Notes: a model not told the origin generated them from the sequence alone. DNA of 64,000 nucleotides from Streptomyces tailanensis (GCF_008386495.1 NZ_VTHJ01000037.1:1-64000), one strand, 5' to 3'; counted from the first letter of the stretch, positions 48,467-57,618 are shown. Made by a program: numbers and translations.

Positions 48467-49885
48467 ATGTTCGAACCGGTCATAGCGCCCAGCGGTACGC
48501 TGCTCGGCCTGCTGCAGCGGGGCCGCGGCGACGGCACCCTGCACGCGCTCACCGCCCCGCGGGCCGAGGCGCTCGCGGCACTGAACCACTGTGTGCTGAG
48601 CGACCCCCGCCACGACTGGCAGGTGGAGAACCGCTCTCTCTACTACGCCCGGCTCTACCTCGACCTGAGCGGCGAGCTCGACGAGATCGAGCGGCACCTC
48701 TTCGACGCCGAGGACGTGCTCGACACCTGCGAGTCACGCACCGGACTCGCCCTCGCGGTCCTCGGGCACCTCGCCTCGTACGGCAGGCGGGACGCGCTCG
48801 AACTGTTGCGCAGGTACGCCGCCGTGGGCACCAGCTGGGCCTGGGCCCTGGACGAGCTGGCCCTCAGGGACGACGACGAAGGGCTACGGGCCCTCGCCGA
48901 ACCGGTCCTGGCCCGCTTCACCACCGACCCCGAGGGCGAGGCCGAACTCGCCGCCGTAGTCCGGGACGCCTTCGAACCCCGGCCCTGGCGGCTGTGGGCC
49001 GAGGACTCCCGCGAAGCGATCGCCACACGCGTGCGTGCCGCACAGGAGGCCGGGTCCTTCGACCGCTGGCAGCGGCAGATGCGACCAAGTGGGCCCCGTC
49101 CGGGGTGGAGCGTCAGCGCCGTGTTCGAGTGGGCCCAACAGGGCATCGAACGCGGAGCGGTGCTCCATGTGCCGGCCGCCCGATGTCTCGCGGCCGTCGC
49201 CGCCCCCGAGGATCGGCCGGAGATCCTGGAGGCCGCCCGGTCCGGCGACGACGGCGCCCGCTGTACCGCCCTGCGCTACCTCGCCGACGGCAACGATCCC
49301 GACGCCCTCGACCTGATCGAGGGCGCGATGACCGACGGCACGACGATGGTCGTGGACGCCGCCGTGGACGCGTTCGAACGGATGCGCAGCATGGCCGCCG
49401 TCGACCGGGCCCGCGGCTGGGTGCACCGGCCGGACGCGCTGGGCGCGGCCGCCGGGCGCATGCTCGCCTGCCGGGGCGGCACCAAGGACAGCGACCTGGT
49501 GCTGGGCGCGCTGCGGGAGGCCGTACGCGGCGAAGGCCCCGACGCGCCGACCCTGTGGACCCTCGTCGACGGCACCGGACGGCTCGGCATCGCCTGTGCC
49601 GCTCCCGTACTGCGCCACATCTACCGCGAGACCGCCTCCTCCCACCTGCGCGGCCGCGCCGCCCGTGCGCTCGCCGCCACCGATCCCTCCTTCCCGGCCG
49701 GCTTCGCCGTCGAGTGCCTCTGGGACTGCGAGGAGACCACCCGCGAGATCGCCGCCCGGCACGCCGAGACAGGTGACACCCGCGTCGTCGACCAGCTACG
49801 CCGCCTGGCCGCGGACCCCGCCGAGGAGGCCGAGGTCCAGACAGCCGTACGCAGCCGTATCGGACCTGACATGCCCGCAATGTGA
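48467..49885 (+). CDS. HEAT-repeat-like conserved hypothetical protein
   Basis: This 472-residue all-helical protein has alpha-alpha repeats in the second half (LEAARSGDDGARCTALRYLADGNDPDALDLIEGAMTDGT; LRHIYRETASSHLRGRAARALAATDP; RHAETGDTRVVDQLRRLAADPAEEAEVQTAVRSRIG). The N-terminal half (DPRHDWQVENRSLYYARLYLDL; LGHLASYGRRDALELLRRYAAVGTSW) is conserved in Streptomyces without a known role. ATG 48467 has GAGG 9 nt upstream; GTG 48452 is possible. It follows the Cys-Cys mini-ORF. There is no signal or membrane segment. Confidence 0.78.
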   Translation: MFEPVIAPSGTLLGLLQRGRGDGTLHALTAPRAEALAALNHCVLSDPRHDWQVENRSLYYARLYLDLSGELDEIERHLFDAEDVLDTCESRTGLALAVLGHLASYGRRDALELLRRYAAVGTSWAWALDELALRDDDEGLRALAEPVLARFTTDPEGEAELAAVVRDAFEPRPWRLWAEDSREAIATRVRAAQEAGSFDRWQRQMRPSGPRPGWSVSAVFEWAQQGIERGAVLHVPAARCLAAVAAPEDRPEILEAARSGDDGARCTALRYLADGNDPDALDLIEGAMTDGTTMVVDAAVDAFERMRSMAAVDRARGWVHRPDALGAAAGRMLACRGGTKDSDLVLGALREAVRGEGPDAPTLWTLVDGTGRLGIACAAPVLRHIYRETASSHLRGRAARALAATDPSFPAGFAVECLWDCEETTREIAARHAETGDTRVVDQLRRLAADPAEEAEVQTAVRSRIGPDMPAM

Positions 49886-50024
49886 ACACCGGGTGACCCG
49901 GAGGTCAGGAGGGCATGGACACGGTCTGACCTGGACGGGTGTGCAGCGCAACGCTCATGGGACGTTCCCCGCCCGGAAAGATCCACGTTGACGCGGCCAC
50001 GTCCAGCACGACGACAACACCCGT

Positions 50025-51155
50025 ATGCGTGTCGTCATAGTGACCGAGTCCTTTCCCCCCGATGTGAACGGCGTGGCCCACTGCGCCCTGCAGACCGCGC
50101 GACACCTTGTCGCACGCGGTCACGCCCCGCTCGTCGTGGCCCCGGCCACCGCCTCCGGCAGCGGAGCCGGAGCCGATCTTCAGGCGCCGTGCCCCGTCGT
50201 CCGCGTCCCCTCCCTTCCGCTCCCGGGCTACCCCCAGGTCCGCGTCGCCCTGCCCAGCCGCAGAGTCGCCGCGGCGATCGTCGAACACCGGGCCGACATC
50301 GTCCACCTGGCCAGCCCCTTCGTCCTCGGCGTGCGCGGCATGGCGGCCGCCGCACGCCTCGGCATCCCCGCCGTCGCCATCTACCAGACCGACCTCGCCG
50401 GTTACGCCCGCACCTATGTGCACGCCGGTGAGGCGGCCGCCTGGCGACGCATCCGCTCCGTGCACGCCGCCGCCGACCGCACCCTCGCCCCCTCCACCGT
50501 GGCCCTGCGCGACCTGGAGGCCCACGGCGTGCCCCGGGTCAGCCTGTGGCCGCGCGGCGTCGACACCGTCCGCTTCCGCCCCGACCTGCGCGACGAGGCA
50601 CTGCGCCGCGAGCTGGCCCCGGACGGCGAGCTGATCGTCGGCTACGTCGGCCGCCTCGCCCCCGAGAAGCAGGTCGAACTGCTGGCCGGGGTGTGCGGCC
50701 TGGACGGCGTACGCGTAGTCGTCGTGGGCGACGGGCCCAGCGAACCCGGGCTGCGCGAGGCCTTGCCGGGCGCCGTCTTCCTGGGCCGCCGCACCGGCGA
50801 CGACCTCGCCCGGATCTTCGCCTCGCTGGACGTCTTCGCCCACACCGGCCCGTTCGAGACCTTCTGCCAGACCGTCCAGGAGGCCATGGCAAGCGGGGTG
50901 CCGGTCGTCGCCCCCGCCGCCGGCGGACCGCTGGACCTCGTGGCCCACGGCCGTACGGGGCTCCTGGTGCCGCCGCGCGACGCGGCCGCCGTACGGGACG
51001 CCGTGTGGTCCCTGGCCGCCGATCCGGCGCTGCGGGCCGCGTACGGGGCCGCCGGGCGGGCCATGGTCGAGGGCCGCACCTGGGCGGCCGTCGGCGATCA
51101 GCTCATCGGTCACTACGCCGACGTGCTGGCCGCGCGGACGGTGGTGGCGGCGTGA
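50025..51155 (+). CDS. GT4 glycosyltransferase, PimB/MgtA-like
   Basis: This 376-residue GT-B enzyme has an N-terminal fold VVIVTESFPPDVNGVAHCALQTARHLVARGH and the GT4 C-terminal motif VGYVGRLAPEKQVELLAG, with nucleotide-sugar binding region HTGPFETFCQTVQEAMASGVPVVAP. The ESFPPDVNGV start is typical of the actinobacterial mannosyltransferase MgtA/PimB group acting on glycolipids. The acceptor here is unknown. It is the first gene of a three-gene operon with 4-bp overlaps. Confidence 0.88.
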   Translation: MRVVIVTESFPPDVNGVAHCALQTARHLVARGHAPLVVAPATASGSGAGADLQAPCPVVRVPSLPLPGYPQVRVALPSRRVAAAIVEHRADIVHLASPFVLGVRGMAAAARLGIPAVAIYQTDLAGYARTYVHAGEAAAWRRIRSVHAAADRTLAPSTVALRDLEAHGVPRVSLWPRGVDTVRFRPDLRDEALRRELAPDGELIVGYVGRLAPEKQVELLAGVCGLDGVRVVVVGDGPSEPGLREALPGAVFLGRRTGDDLARIFASLDVFAHTGPFETFCQTVQEAMASGVPVVAPAAGGPLDLVAHGRTGLLVPPRDAAAVRDAVWSLAADPALRAAYGAAGRAMVEGRTWAAVGDQLIGHYADVLAARTVVAA

Positions 51156-52318
51156 GCGAGCGGACGGACGGCCTGCGGATCGTGCGGCTGGCCAACTTCG
51201 TGGCGCCCGCCTCGGGAGGGCTGCGCACCGCGCTGCGCGAGCTGGGCATGGGGTTCAAGACGGCCGGGCACGAGCCCGTGCTGGTCGTCCCCGGTGAGCG
51301 TCACACCGACCGCGAGACCGAGCAGGGGCGGATCATCACCCTGCCCGGCCCGCTGCTGCCCGGCACCGGCGGCTACCGGGTCCTCGTGGACAAGCGGCGG
51401 GTGGCCAAGCTCCTGGAGTCGCTGGAGCCCGACCGCCTGGAGGTCTCCGACCGCACCACGCTGCGCTGGACCGGGGCCTGGGCGCGCCGGGCCAGGGTGC
51501 CCGCCGTGATGGTCTCGCACGAGACCGCCGACGGCGTGCTGCGCACGTGGGGGCTGTCCGAGGCGATGGCCCGGCGGACCGCAGACGCCCTCAACGTCCG
51601 TACGGCCCACACCTATTCGCGGGTGGTGTGCACCACGGAGTTCGCGGAACGGGAGTTCGTGCGGATCGGCGCCCGGAACGTCGTACGGGCCCCGCTGGGA
51701 GTCGACCTGGAGGGGCGGGACCCCGCGTTGCGGGATCCGGCGCTGCGGGAGCGGCACGCGCGCGTGGACGAGGTTCTGCTGGTGATGTGCTCCCGGCTGT
51801 CGGTGGAGAAGCGGCCCGGTACGGCGATCGACGCGATGGAGGCGCTGCTGCGGCGCGGACAGCGGGCCGTGCTGGTGGTCGCCGGGGACGGGCCACTGCG
51901 GGGCCGGCTCGAGCAGCGGGCCAAGGGACTGCCGGTGACCTTCCTGGGGCATGTGGCCGACCGCGCCATGCTGGGCGGCCTGCAGGCCTCCGCCGATGTG
52001 TGCCTGGCGCCCGGGCCCGCCGAGACGTTCGGGCTCGCCGCGCTGGAGGCGATGGCCTGCGGCACGCCGGTGGTGGCGAGCTCCTCGTCCGCGCTGCCGG
52101 AGGTCATCGGCTCGGCCGGGGCGACGGCGGCGGACACCGGCGAGTCCTTCGCGGACGCCGTCGAGCTGCTGCTGGACCGCCCGGAGCGGGAGCGCAGGGA
52201 GGCGGCACGCGCACGTGCCGAGTGCTTCGGCTGGCAGACCGCGGTGGACGCGTTCCTCACCGCGCACGGCGCGACCGTCGGGCGCCCGGCCCGCTCGATA
52301 TGGGAGGGCGTTGGATGA
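51152..52318 (+). CDS. GT4 glycosyltransferase
   Basis: This 388-residue GT-B enzyme has an N-terminal IVRLANFVAPASGGLRTALRELG, a central LLVMCSRLSVEKRPGTAIDAMEALL and the donor-site motif APGPAETFGLAALEAMACGTPVVASSSSALPEV. The GTG start overlaps the upstream gene by 4 bp and the stop overlaps the SGNH gene by 4 bp, so the two transferases probably act in sequence on one glycoconjugate, most likely a glycolipid. The sugar donor is not predictable. Confidence 0.88.
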   Translation: MSERTDGLRIVRLANFVAPASGGLRTALRELGMGFKTAGHEPVLVVPGERHTDRETEQGRIITLPGPLLPGTGGYRVLVDKRRVAKLLESLEPDRLEVSDRTTLRWTGAWARRARVPAVMVSHETADGVLRTWGLSEAMARRTADALNVRTAHTYSRVVCTTEFAEREFVRIGARNVVRAPLGVDLEGRDPALRDPALRERHARVDEVLLVMCSRLSVEKRPGTAIDAMEALLRRGQRAVLVVAGDGPLRGRLEQRAKGLPVTFLGHVADRAMLGGLQASADVCLAPGPAETFGLAALEAMACGTPVVASSSSALPEVIGSAGATAADTGESFADAVELLLDRPERERREAARARAECFGWQTAVDAFLTAHGATVGRPARSIWEGVG

Positions 52319-53169
52319 GACCCCTCCGTTTCGTGGCACTCGGAGACTCCCTCACCGAGGGCGTCGGCGACCCGGTCGGAGGAGACCGGCGGGGCTGGGC
52401 CGCCCTCCTCGCCGATGGGCTCGGCCCCGCCGTGGACTTCACCAACCTCGCCCTCAGCGGGTCCCAGACCCGCGACGTGCTGGAACGGCAGCTGCCCGCC
52501 GCGCTCGACCTCCGCCCGGACATCGCCTCCGTCGTCATCGGCGTCAACGACACCCTGCGCTGCACCTTCGACATCCACGCCGTCGCCGCCCGCCTGGACG
52601 AGGTGTACCGGACCTTCCGGGAGCGGGAGAGCCTGCTGCTCACGGCCTGTCTGCCCGACCCCGGGGCCATGCTCGGCCTGCCCGGGGCGCTCGCCAGGCC
52701 GCTCGCCCGGCGGCAGCGGGCCGTCAACACCGTGGTCCACGCGCTGTCCGAGCGCTATGGGGCGGTCCATCTGCACGCCTCGGAGGGCGCCTGGCTGACG
52801 GACCGCGCCATGTGGAGCGCCGACCGGCTGCACCCCGGCGAGCGGGGGCACCGGCAGCTCGCCGTCCGCTTCCACGCCCTGCTCGCGCAGGCGGGGATCG
52901 CGACGGGGCCCGGCCCTTCCCCCGAGCCCGAGTTCCCCGTTCCCACCCGCGGTGCCAGCCTGTGGTGGCTGGCCACGGCGGGTACGGGCTGGGTCGCCCG
53001 GCGGTGCACCGACCTGCTTCCGCAACTCCTCACGCTGGCCGCCGCCGAGGTACGCCACAAGGCCCGCGGCACCAGCGCCCGGCTGGACCTGTCCGCCTCC
53101 CACGCGGTGGCATCGGCGCTGGCGGCGCTGTCGGTGTCCGGGCCGGAACACCGGCCGGAGGTGGCGTGA
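52315..53169 (+). CDS. SGNH/GDSL-type hydrolase
   Basis: This 284-residue hydrolase has block I FVALGDSLTEGVGDP (Ser nucleophile, about residue 12), block III VIGVNDTLR and block V SADRLHPGERGHRQLA with the catalytic Asp and His. It lacks a signal peptide. The C-terminal 80 residues (WLATAGTGWVARRCTDLLPQLL) are an extension not part of the domain. Coupled to two glycosyltransferases, it may deacylate or edit a lipid or sugar acyl ester. The substrate is unknown. Confidence 0.88.
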   Translation: MRPLRFVALGDSLTEGVGDPVGGDRRGWAALLADGLGPAVDFTNLALSGSQTRDVLERQLPAALDLRPDIASVVIGVNDTLRCTFDIHAVAARLDEVYRTFRERESLLLTACLPDPGAMLGLPGALARPLARRQRAVNTVVHALSERYGAVHLHASEGAWLTDRAMWSADRLHPGERGHRQLAVRFHALLAQAGIATGPGPSPEPEFPVPTRGASLWWLATAGTGWVARRCTDLLPQLLTLAAAEVRHKARGTSARLDLSASHAVASALAALSVSGPEHRPEVA

Positions 53170-53188
53170 GGCGGTGCCGGAGCGGTGC

Positions 53189-54061
53189 TCAGCGGCGGTG
53201 CCGTACGGCGACGAATCGCACAGGCGTGCCCGGGATGGCCTGGGCCGCGCCGGGCAGGTCCGCCGGGTGGACGACCGCGATCACCGGGTAGCCGCCGGTG
53301 GTCGGGTGGTCGGCGAGGAAGACGACCGGGCGGCCGTCCGGCGGCACCTGGACGGCGCCCAGCACCATTCCCTCACTGGGGAGTTCACCCGCCCGGGAAC
53401 GCTCCAGGGCGGGTCCCTCCGTACGCAGGCCGATGCGGTTGCTCGCGGACGAGACGGCGTATGGGCGCGTGGTGAGGGTGCGCAGGGCCGCCTCCGTGAA
53501 CCAGTCCTCGCGGGGGCCGAGCGTGACGCGCAGGACGAGTTCCGAGGGTGGTGCCGGATGCGGAACGACGTCCACGCGCGCGTGCGCCCCGCCGGGCCGT
53601 CCCAGGGGGAGCACGGTGCCGTCCGTCAGCGGTGGGGGACCGAGGCCCGACAGCAGGTCGGTCGAGCGGCTGCCCAGCACCGGCTCGACGGCCACCCCGC
53701 CGGAGACGGCGAGATAGCTCCGTACGCCGGAGCGCGCGGCCCCGATGTCGAGCACGGCACCGCCGGGGACCCGTACGGGGGCTCCCCAGGGCGCCGGGCG
53801 GCCGTCCACGGTGACGGGGCAGGGGGCGCCCGCGACGGCCATGGTGACCGTCGAGCGGGGGCGTACGGAACAGCCGTTGAGGGTGGTCTCCAGGACGGCC
53901 GCCTCCGGGGGGTTGCCCACCAAGCGGTTCACCAGGGTGGCCGCGTGGGCGTCGAGGGCGCCCGAACGCGGCACGCCGAGGTGGGCGTGGCCGGGCCGCC
54001 CCTGGTCCTGGACGGTGGTGAGCGCGCCGGCGCGGGCGACGGCGAGGGCACGATCGGTCAC
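53189..54061 (-). CDS. pxpC: 5-oxoprolinase subunit PxpC (KipA-like)
   Basis: This 290-residue biotin-dependent-carboxylase-like (CT_A_B) protein starts LAVARAGALTTVQDQGRPGHAHLGVPRSGALD and contains GVRSYLAVSGGVAVEPVLGSRSTDLL and LADHPTTGGYPVIAVVHPADLPGAAQ. With PxpA and PxpB it cleaves 5-oxo-L-proline to glutamate using ATP. The GTG 54061 start overlaps the pxpB stop by 4 bp. It ends the operon, 19 bp from the convergent SGNH gene. Confidence 0.92.
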   Translation of the reverse strand: MTDRALAVARAGALTTVQDQGRPGHAHLGVPRSGALDAHAATLVNRLVGNPPEAAVLETTLNGCSVRPRSTVTMAVAGAPCPVTVDGRPAPWGAPVRVPGGAVLDIGAARSGVRSYLAVSGGVAVEPVLGSRSTDLLSGLGPPPLTDGTVLPLGRPGGAHARVDVVPHPAPPSELVLRVTLGPREDWFTEAALRTLTTRPYAVSSASNRIGLRTEGPALERSRAGELPSEGMVLGAVQVPPDGRPVVFLADHPTTGGYPVIAVVHPADLPGAAQAIPGTPVRFVAVRHRR

Positions 54062-54669
54062 GCCGCCGCCACCGCCGTGAAGCGGACCCGCGTGCCCGGC
54101 GCCAGCAGAGCGGCCGGCACGCGCGCGTGGTCCCACAGGACCGTGTCCGTCGTACCGATCAGCTGCCAGCCGCCCGGGGAGGAGCGCGGGTAGACACCGG
54201 TGTACGGGCCGGCCAGGGCGACGGAACCCGCCGGGACGACTGTGCGCGGTGTGGCCCGGCGCGGCACCTCGCGGGGCAGCCCGGTGAGATAGCCGAAGCC
54301 CGGCGCGAAACCGCAGAACGCCACCCGGAACTCGGCCTTCGCGTGGATCCGGGCCACCTCGGCCTCGTCGACACCCCAGTGGGCGGCGACGTCCGGCAGA
54401 TCGGGGCCGTCGTACCGTACGGGGATCTCCACGACGTCCTCCGCGCGCCGGGGGACGGGCGGTACCTCCCAGGAGGCGAGGCGCTCAGCGAGGCGGGACG
54501 GGGCCTCCAGGCCGTCCAGGAGGACCGTACGGGCCGCGGGGACTATTTCGGCCACCGAGAGCTCACCCGTCGCGCGGCGGCGCAGCAGCTCGGCGTGCAG
54601 GGCCTCGGCCTCCTCGCCCGTGTCCACCTCGATCAGCAGCGCGCGGTCCCCGACCGGCAGCGCCCTCAT
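54058..54669 (-). CDS. pxpB: 5-oxoprolinase subunit PxpB (KipI-like)
   Basis: This 203-residue CT_C_D-domain protein begins MRALPVGDRALLIEVDTGEE and has AFCGFAPGFGYLTGLP and PAGSVALAGPYTGVYPRSSPGGWQLIG. In Bacillus the homologue KipI also inhibits a sporulation kinase; in most bacteria the PxpABC role dominates. It overlaps both neighbours by 4 bp. Confidence 0.93.
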   Translation of the reverse strand: MRALPVGDRALLIEVDTGEEAEALHAELLRRRATGELSVAEIVPAARTVLLDGLEAPSRLAERLASWEVPPVPRRAEDVVEIPVRYDGPDLPDVAAHWGVDEAEVARIHAKAEFRVAFCGFAPGFGYLTGLPREVPRRATPRTVVPAGSVALAGPYTGVYPRSSPGGWQLIGTTDTVLWDHARVPAALLAPGTRVRFTAVAAA

Positions 54670-55433
54670 GCGAACGCCTCCACGCGCACGCCCGAGGCCG
54701 CCAGCTCGGCCCGCACCCGACGGGCCAGCTCCACCGCGCCCGGTGTGTCGCCGTGCAGGCACAGGGAGCGGGCGCGGACGGGGATGCGCTCCCCGGAGTG
54801 GGAGACGACCGTGCCGGTGCGGGCCAGGTCGACGGACCGCTCGACCACCGCGTCGGCGTCGGTGATCACGGCACCGTCCTGCCCGCGCGGAACCAGGGTG
54901 CCCTGGTCCGTGTACGCGCGGTCCGCGAACGCCTCCGTGACGGCGGGCAGCCCGGCCCGCTCGGCCACCTTGAGGAAGCGCGAACCGGGCAGGCCGAGGA
55001 CGGGCAGCGTGGCGTCGGCGAGGACCACTCCGTCGACCACCGCCGCCGCCTGCTCCTCGTCGTGCACGACACGGTTGTAGAGCGCACCGTGCGGCTTCAC
55101 GTACGACACGCGCGTGCCCGCCGCGCGCGCGAAGACCTCCAGGGCGCCGATCTGGTACGCCACCTCGGCCGCCAGTTCGGAGGACGGCAGGTCCATCGCG
55201 CGCCGCCCGAACCCCGCCAGATCCCGGTACGACACCTGGGCACCGACCCGTACGCCGCGCTCGGCCGCCAGCTCGCACACCTTCCGCATGGTGGCCGCGT
55301 CCCCGGCGTGGAAGCCGCAGGCCACGTTGGCGCTGGTGACGACGGACAGCAGCTGCTCGTCGTCGGTCAGCCGCCAGCGGCCGAAGCCCTCGCCGAGGTC
55401 GGCGTTGAGATCGATGGAGATCATGGTTCCCAT
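54666..55433 (-). CDS. pxpA: 5-oxoprolinase subunit PxpA (LamB/YcsF)
   Basis: This 255-residue LamB/YcsF protein has the motifs IDLNADLGEGFGRW, TSANVACGFHAGDAATM, RVGAQVSYRDLAGFGRR, YVKPHGALYN and RSLCLHGDTPGAV. It binds 5-oxoproline in the PxpABC complex. It follows the broken hydro-lyase gene by 33 bp. The start may be ATG 55433 or ATG 55424. Confidence 0.95.
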   Translation of the reverse strand: MGTMISIDLNADLGEGFGRWRLTDDEQLLSVVTSANVACGFHAGDAATMRKVCELAAERGVRVGAQVSYRDLAGFGRRAMDLPSSELAAEVAYQIGALEVFARAAGTRVSYVKPHGALYNRVVHDEEQAAAVVDGVVLADATLPVLGLPGSRFLKVAERAGLPAVTEAFADRAYTDQGTLVPRGQDGAVITDADAVVERSVDLARTGTVVSHSGERIPVRARSLCLHGDTPGAVELARRVRAELAASGVRVEAFA

Positions 55434-55466
55434 TCTGCTGGTCTTCTCCGGTGGGCTTTCCGCCGG

Positions 55467-56302
55467 TCAGGCCACGCGGTACTGCTCGTCGCGGGCGTCG
55501 GTCACGAACATCTGGCCCGGTGCGTGGGTGATCGCGAACGGCGGGCGCGAGGCCATCACCGCGGCCTGTGGGGTGACCCCGCAGGCCCAGAACACCGGGA
55601 TGTCGTCCGGCTCGGCGTCCACCGGGTCGCCGAAGTCCGGGCGGGACAGGTCCGCGATGCCGAGGCCCGCCGCCTCGCCGCCGTGCACTGCCGCGAGCGA
55701 GGCAATTAGCTATGCGTAGTGATTCTGTGACAGTATGTATGTGCACGCCCGGCGCCCAGGCGACGTCGGGCACCCTCCTTGGCCCGACAGCTGTGCAGGC
55801 TGGGCCAACCAGCGTCCGGAGGGACGTGCTCACACGGGCCGACCGCTTGCCGGTCGGCACCAGGGCACGAAGACGGTTGGCGTATGCGCGGCACCTTGTC
55901 GTGCATAGATCCTGGAGGTACCTCGGGATCACCACGCCCAATCAGAGACGCTGCTCTCCCGGATCGCTGTGCTCGGGCGGGGCCGGTCGCATCGCCACCA
56001 CAATGTGGCAGCGCAGTCGGCCCACGGGGCGGCACACCAAGTCTCGACCATGTTCGTGAGCACGCTTTCGGGTTGCGCTGGCAGAACAGCAGCATGTCGT
56101 AGGCCCAGTCGGCGGGCACCGAGATCAGGTTCGCCTGGGTGTGGCCGGCGGCGACCCCGGCAGTGGAACCCGACACACCCGAACGGAACCGGGCGCGAGC
56201 CTTGTCGGGGGTCCGCGCGTGCGCGTGCGGGTCGACGAGGGCCAGGGGACGGTCATGGACGAGGGCCGAAGGACGGTCATGGGTGGTGGTCGCGTGGTTC
56301 AC
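55467..56302 (-). pseudogene. putative hydro-lyase (DUF1445), split by an insertion
   Basis: The N-terminal piece (56302 to about 56060) reads VNHATTTHDRP, then PDKARARFRSGVSGSTAGVA and HTQANLISVPADWAYDMLLF, then CQRNPKAC, and leaves homology there. The C-terminal piece (about 55690 to 55467) reads GLGIADLSRPDFGDPV, then VFWACGVTPQAAVMASRPPF and AITHAPGQMFV. About 110 residues of the roughly 265-residue family are missing, replaced by some 370 bp of unrelated DNA with a stop codon right at the junction. DUF1445 proteins commonly sit with PxpABC, and the human homologue domain occurs in D-glutamate cyclase, which makes 5-oxo-D-proline. GTG 56302 overlaps the MFS stop by 4 bp. Confidence 0.85.
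55690..56059 (+). mobile_element. 370-bp structured insert, possibly a truncated group II intron
   Basis: The DNA between the two hydro-lyase fragments has no convincing gene but strong secondary structure: TTGGCCC/GGGCCAA (55779-55785 with 55802-55808) and GCCGACCG/CGGTCGGC (55838-55845 with 55851-55858). GTGCACGCCCGGCG at 55741 resembles a group II intron 5' end (consensus GUGYG) but differs at position 5. Read on the plus strand, it would be the domain I part only, without a maturase. This reading is tentative; an insertion-sequence scar or other structured RNA is possible. Confidence 0.4.
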
Positions 56303-57618
56303 ACGAGCTCCTTTCCGCGCGTCTCCGGAAGACCGAGCAGCGCCACTGCCGCGAGGCCGTAGCCGATCGCGCCGAAGATCAGCGCGCCGCCCACGCCCCA
56401 GCTGTCGGCGAGGAAACCGACCGTCGTCGGGAAGACGGCGCCCACCGCGCGCCCGGTGTTGTACGTGAAGCCCTGCCCGGTGCCGCGTACGGCCGAGGGG
56501 TACAGCTCGCTCAGGTACGAGCCGAAGCCGCTGAAGATCGCCGACATGCAGAACCCGAGCGGGAAACCGAGCACCAGGAGAAGGGTGTTGGCGCCGCTGG
56601 GGATGTTCGCGTATGCCAGGATGCAGAGCGCCGAGAGCACCGAGAAGAGCCAGATGTTCCGCCTGCGGCCCAGCCGGTCGGTCAGATAGCCGCCGGTGAG
56701 GTAGCCGATGAAGGCACCGGAGATCAGGAACGTGAGGTAGCCGCCCGTGCCGACGACGGACAGGTTGCGCTCGGTCTTCAAGTACGTCGGAACCCAGGTC
56801 GCCAGCGTGTAGTAGCCGCCCTGGACGCCGGTCGAGAGCAGCACGGCGAACATGGTCGTACGCAGCAGACCGGGAGCGGTGGCCGTGCCGGGCCGGAAGA
56901 TCGCGGCGAAAGAGCCCTTCTCGGTGCTCTTCTCGCGGGCGGCGGCTGCCTCCGGGGCGTCCTTGACCTGACGGCGCACCCAGACGACGAGCAGCGCGGG
57001 CAGGGCGCCGGTCCAGAACATGATGCGCCAGGCGAGGTCGTCGTCCACCAGGGAGAACACCACGGTGTAGACGATCACGGCCAGCGCCCAGCCGACGGCC
57101 CAGGAGCTCTGGATCGCGCCGAGCGTGCGCCCCCGGTGCTTGGCGCTCGCGTACTCGGCGACCAGGATCGCGCCGACCGCCCACTCACCACCGAAGCCCA
57201 GCCCCTGAAGGGCCCGGAAGACCAGCAGCGTCTCGTAGTTGGGCGCGAAGCCGCAGGCCACCGTGAAGACCGCGTACGTGGCCACGGTGATCATCAGCGC
57301 CTTCACCCGCCCGATCCGGTCCGCGAGCACCCCCGCGGCGGCGCCACCGATCGCCGAGACGACCAGCGTGACCGTGGTGAACAGGCCTGTCTGGCCGCTG
57401 TCGAGGCCGAAGTAGGCCGCCAGCGCGACCATGCTCAACGGCAACGTGAAGTAGTCGTACGAGTCGAGGGCATAGCCGCCGAATGCGCCGCCGAACGCGC
57501 GGCGGCCCTGCGGCCCGAGTGCGCGCAGCCAGCCGAACGCGCCGCCGTCCGGGGCCTGTTCGCCCGACTTGGGCAGGGCTGTGGTCGTCGGCGCTGGGGA
57601 GGGAGGGGTCGTGCTCAT
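56299..57618 (-). CDS. MFS transporter of the 5-oxoproline locus
   Basis: This 439-residue membrane protein of the metabolite:H+ symporter group has about 12 helices: YALDSYDYFTLPLSMVALAAYFG, ADRIGRVKALMITVATYAVF, FRALQGLGFGGEWAVGAILVAEYASAKHRG and GYLTDRLGRRRNIWLF. The WAVG/GFGGEW signature matches sialate, shikimate and short-organic-acid carriers. With PxpABC and the hydro-lyase it is the probable importer of the substrate, for example 5-oxoproline or a related acid. It is first in its operon and divergent from a GntR regulator. Confidence 0.88.
   Translation of the reverse strand: MSTTPPSPAPTTTALPKSGEQAPDGGAFGWLRALGPQGRRAFGGAFGGYALDSYDYFTLPLSMVALAAYFGLDSGQTGLFTTVTLVVSAIGGAAAGVLADRIGRVKALMITVATYAVFTVACGFAPNYETLLVFRALQGLGFGGEWAVGAILVAEYASAKHRGRTLGAIQSSWAVGWALAVIVYTVVFSLVDDDLAWRIMFWTGALPALLVVWVRRQVKDAPEAAAAREKSTEKGSFAAIFRPGTATAPGLLRTTMFAVLLSTGVQGGYYTLATWVPTYLKTERNLSVVGTGGYLTFLISGAFIGYLTGGYLTDRLGRRRNIWLFSVLSALCILAYANIPSGANTLLLVLGFPLGFCMSAIFSGFGSYLSELYPSAVRGTGQGFTYNTGRAVGAVFPTTVGFLADSWGVGGALIFGAIGYGLAAVALLGLPETRGKELV

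Noticed and set aside
55712..56059. 115-codon ORF inside the insert of the hydro-lyase gene
   Set aside because: It has low-complexity composition without family resemblance and its position coincides with strong hairpins.
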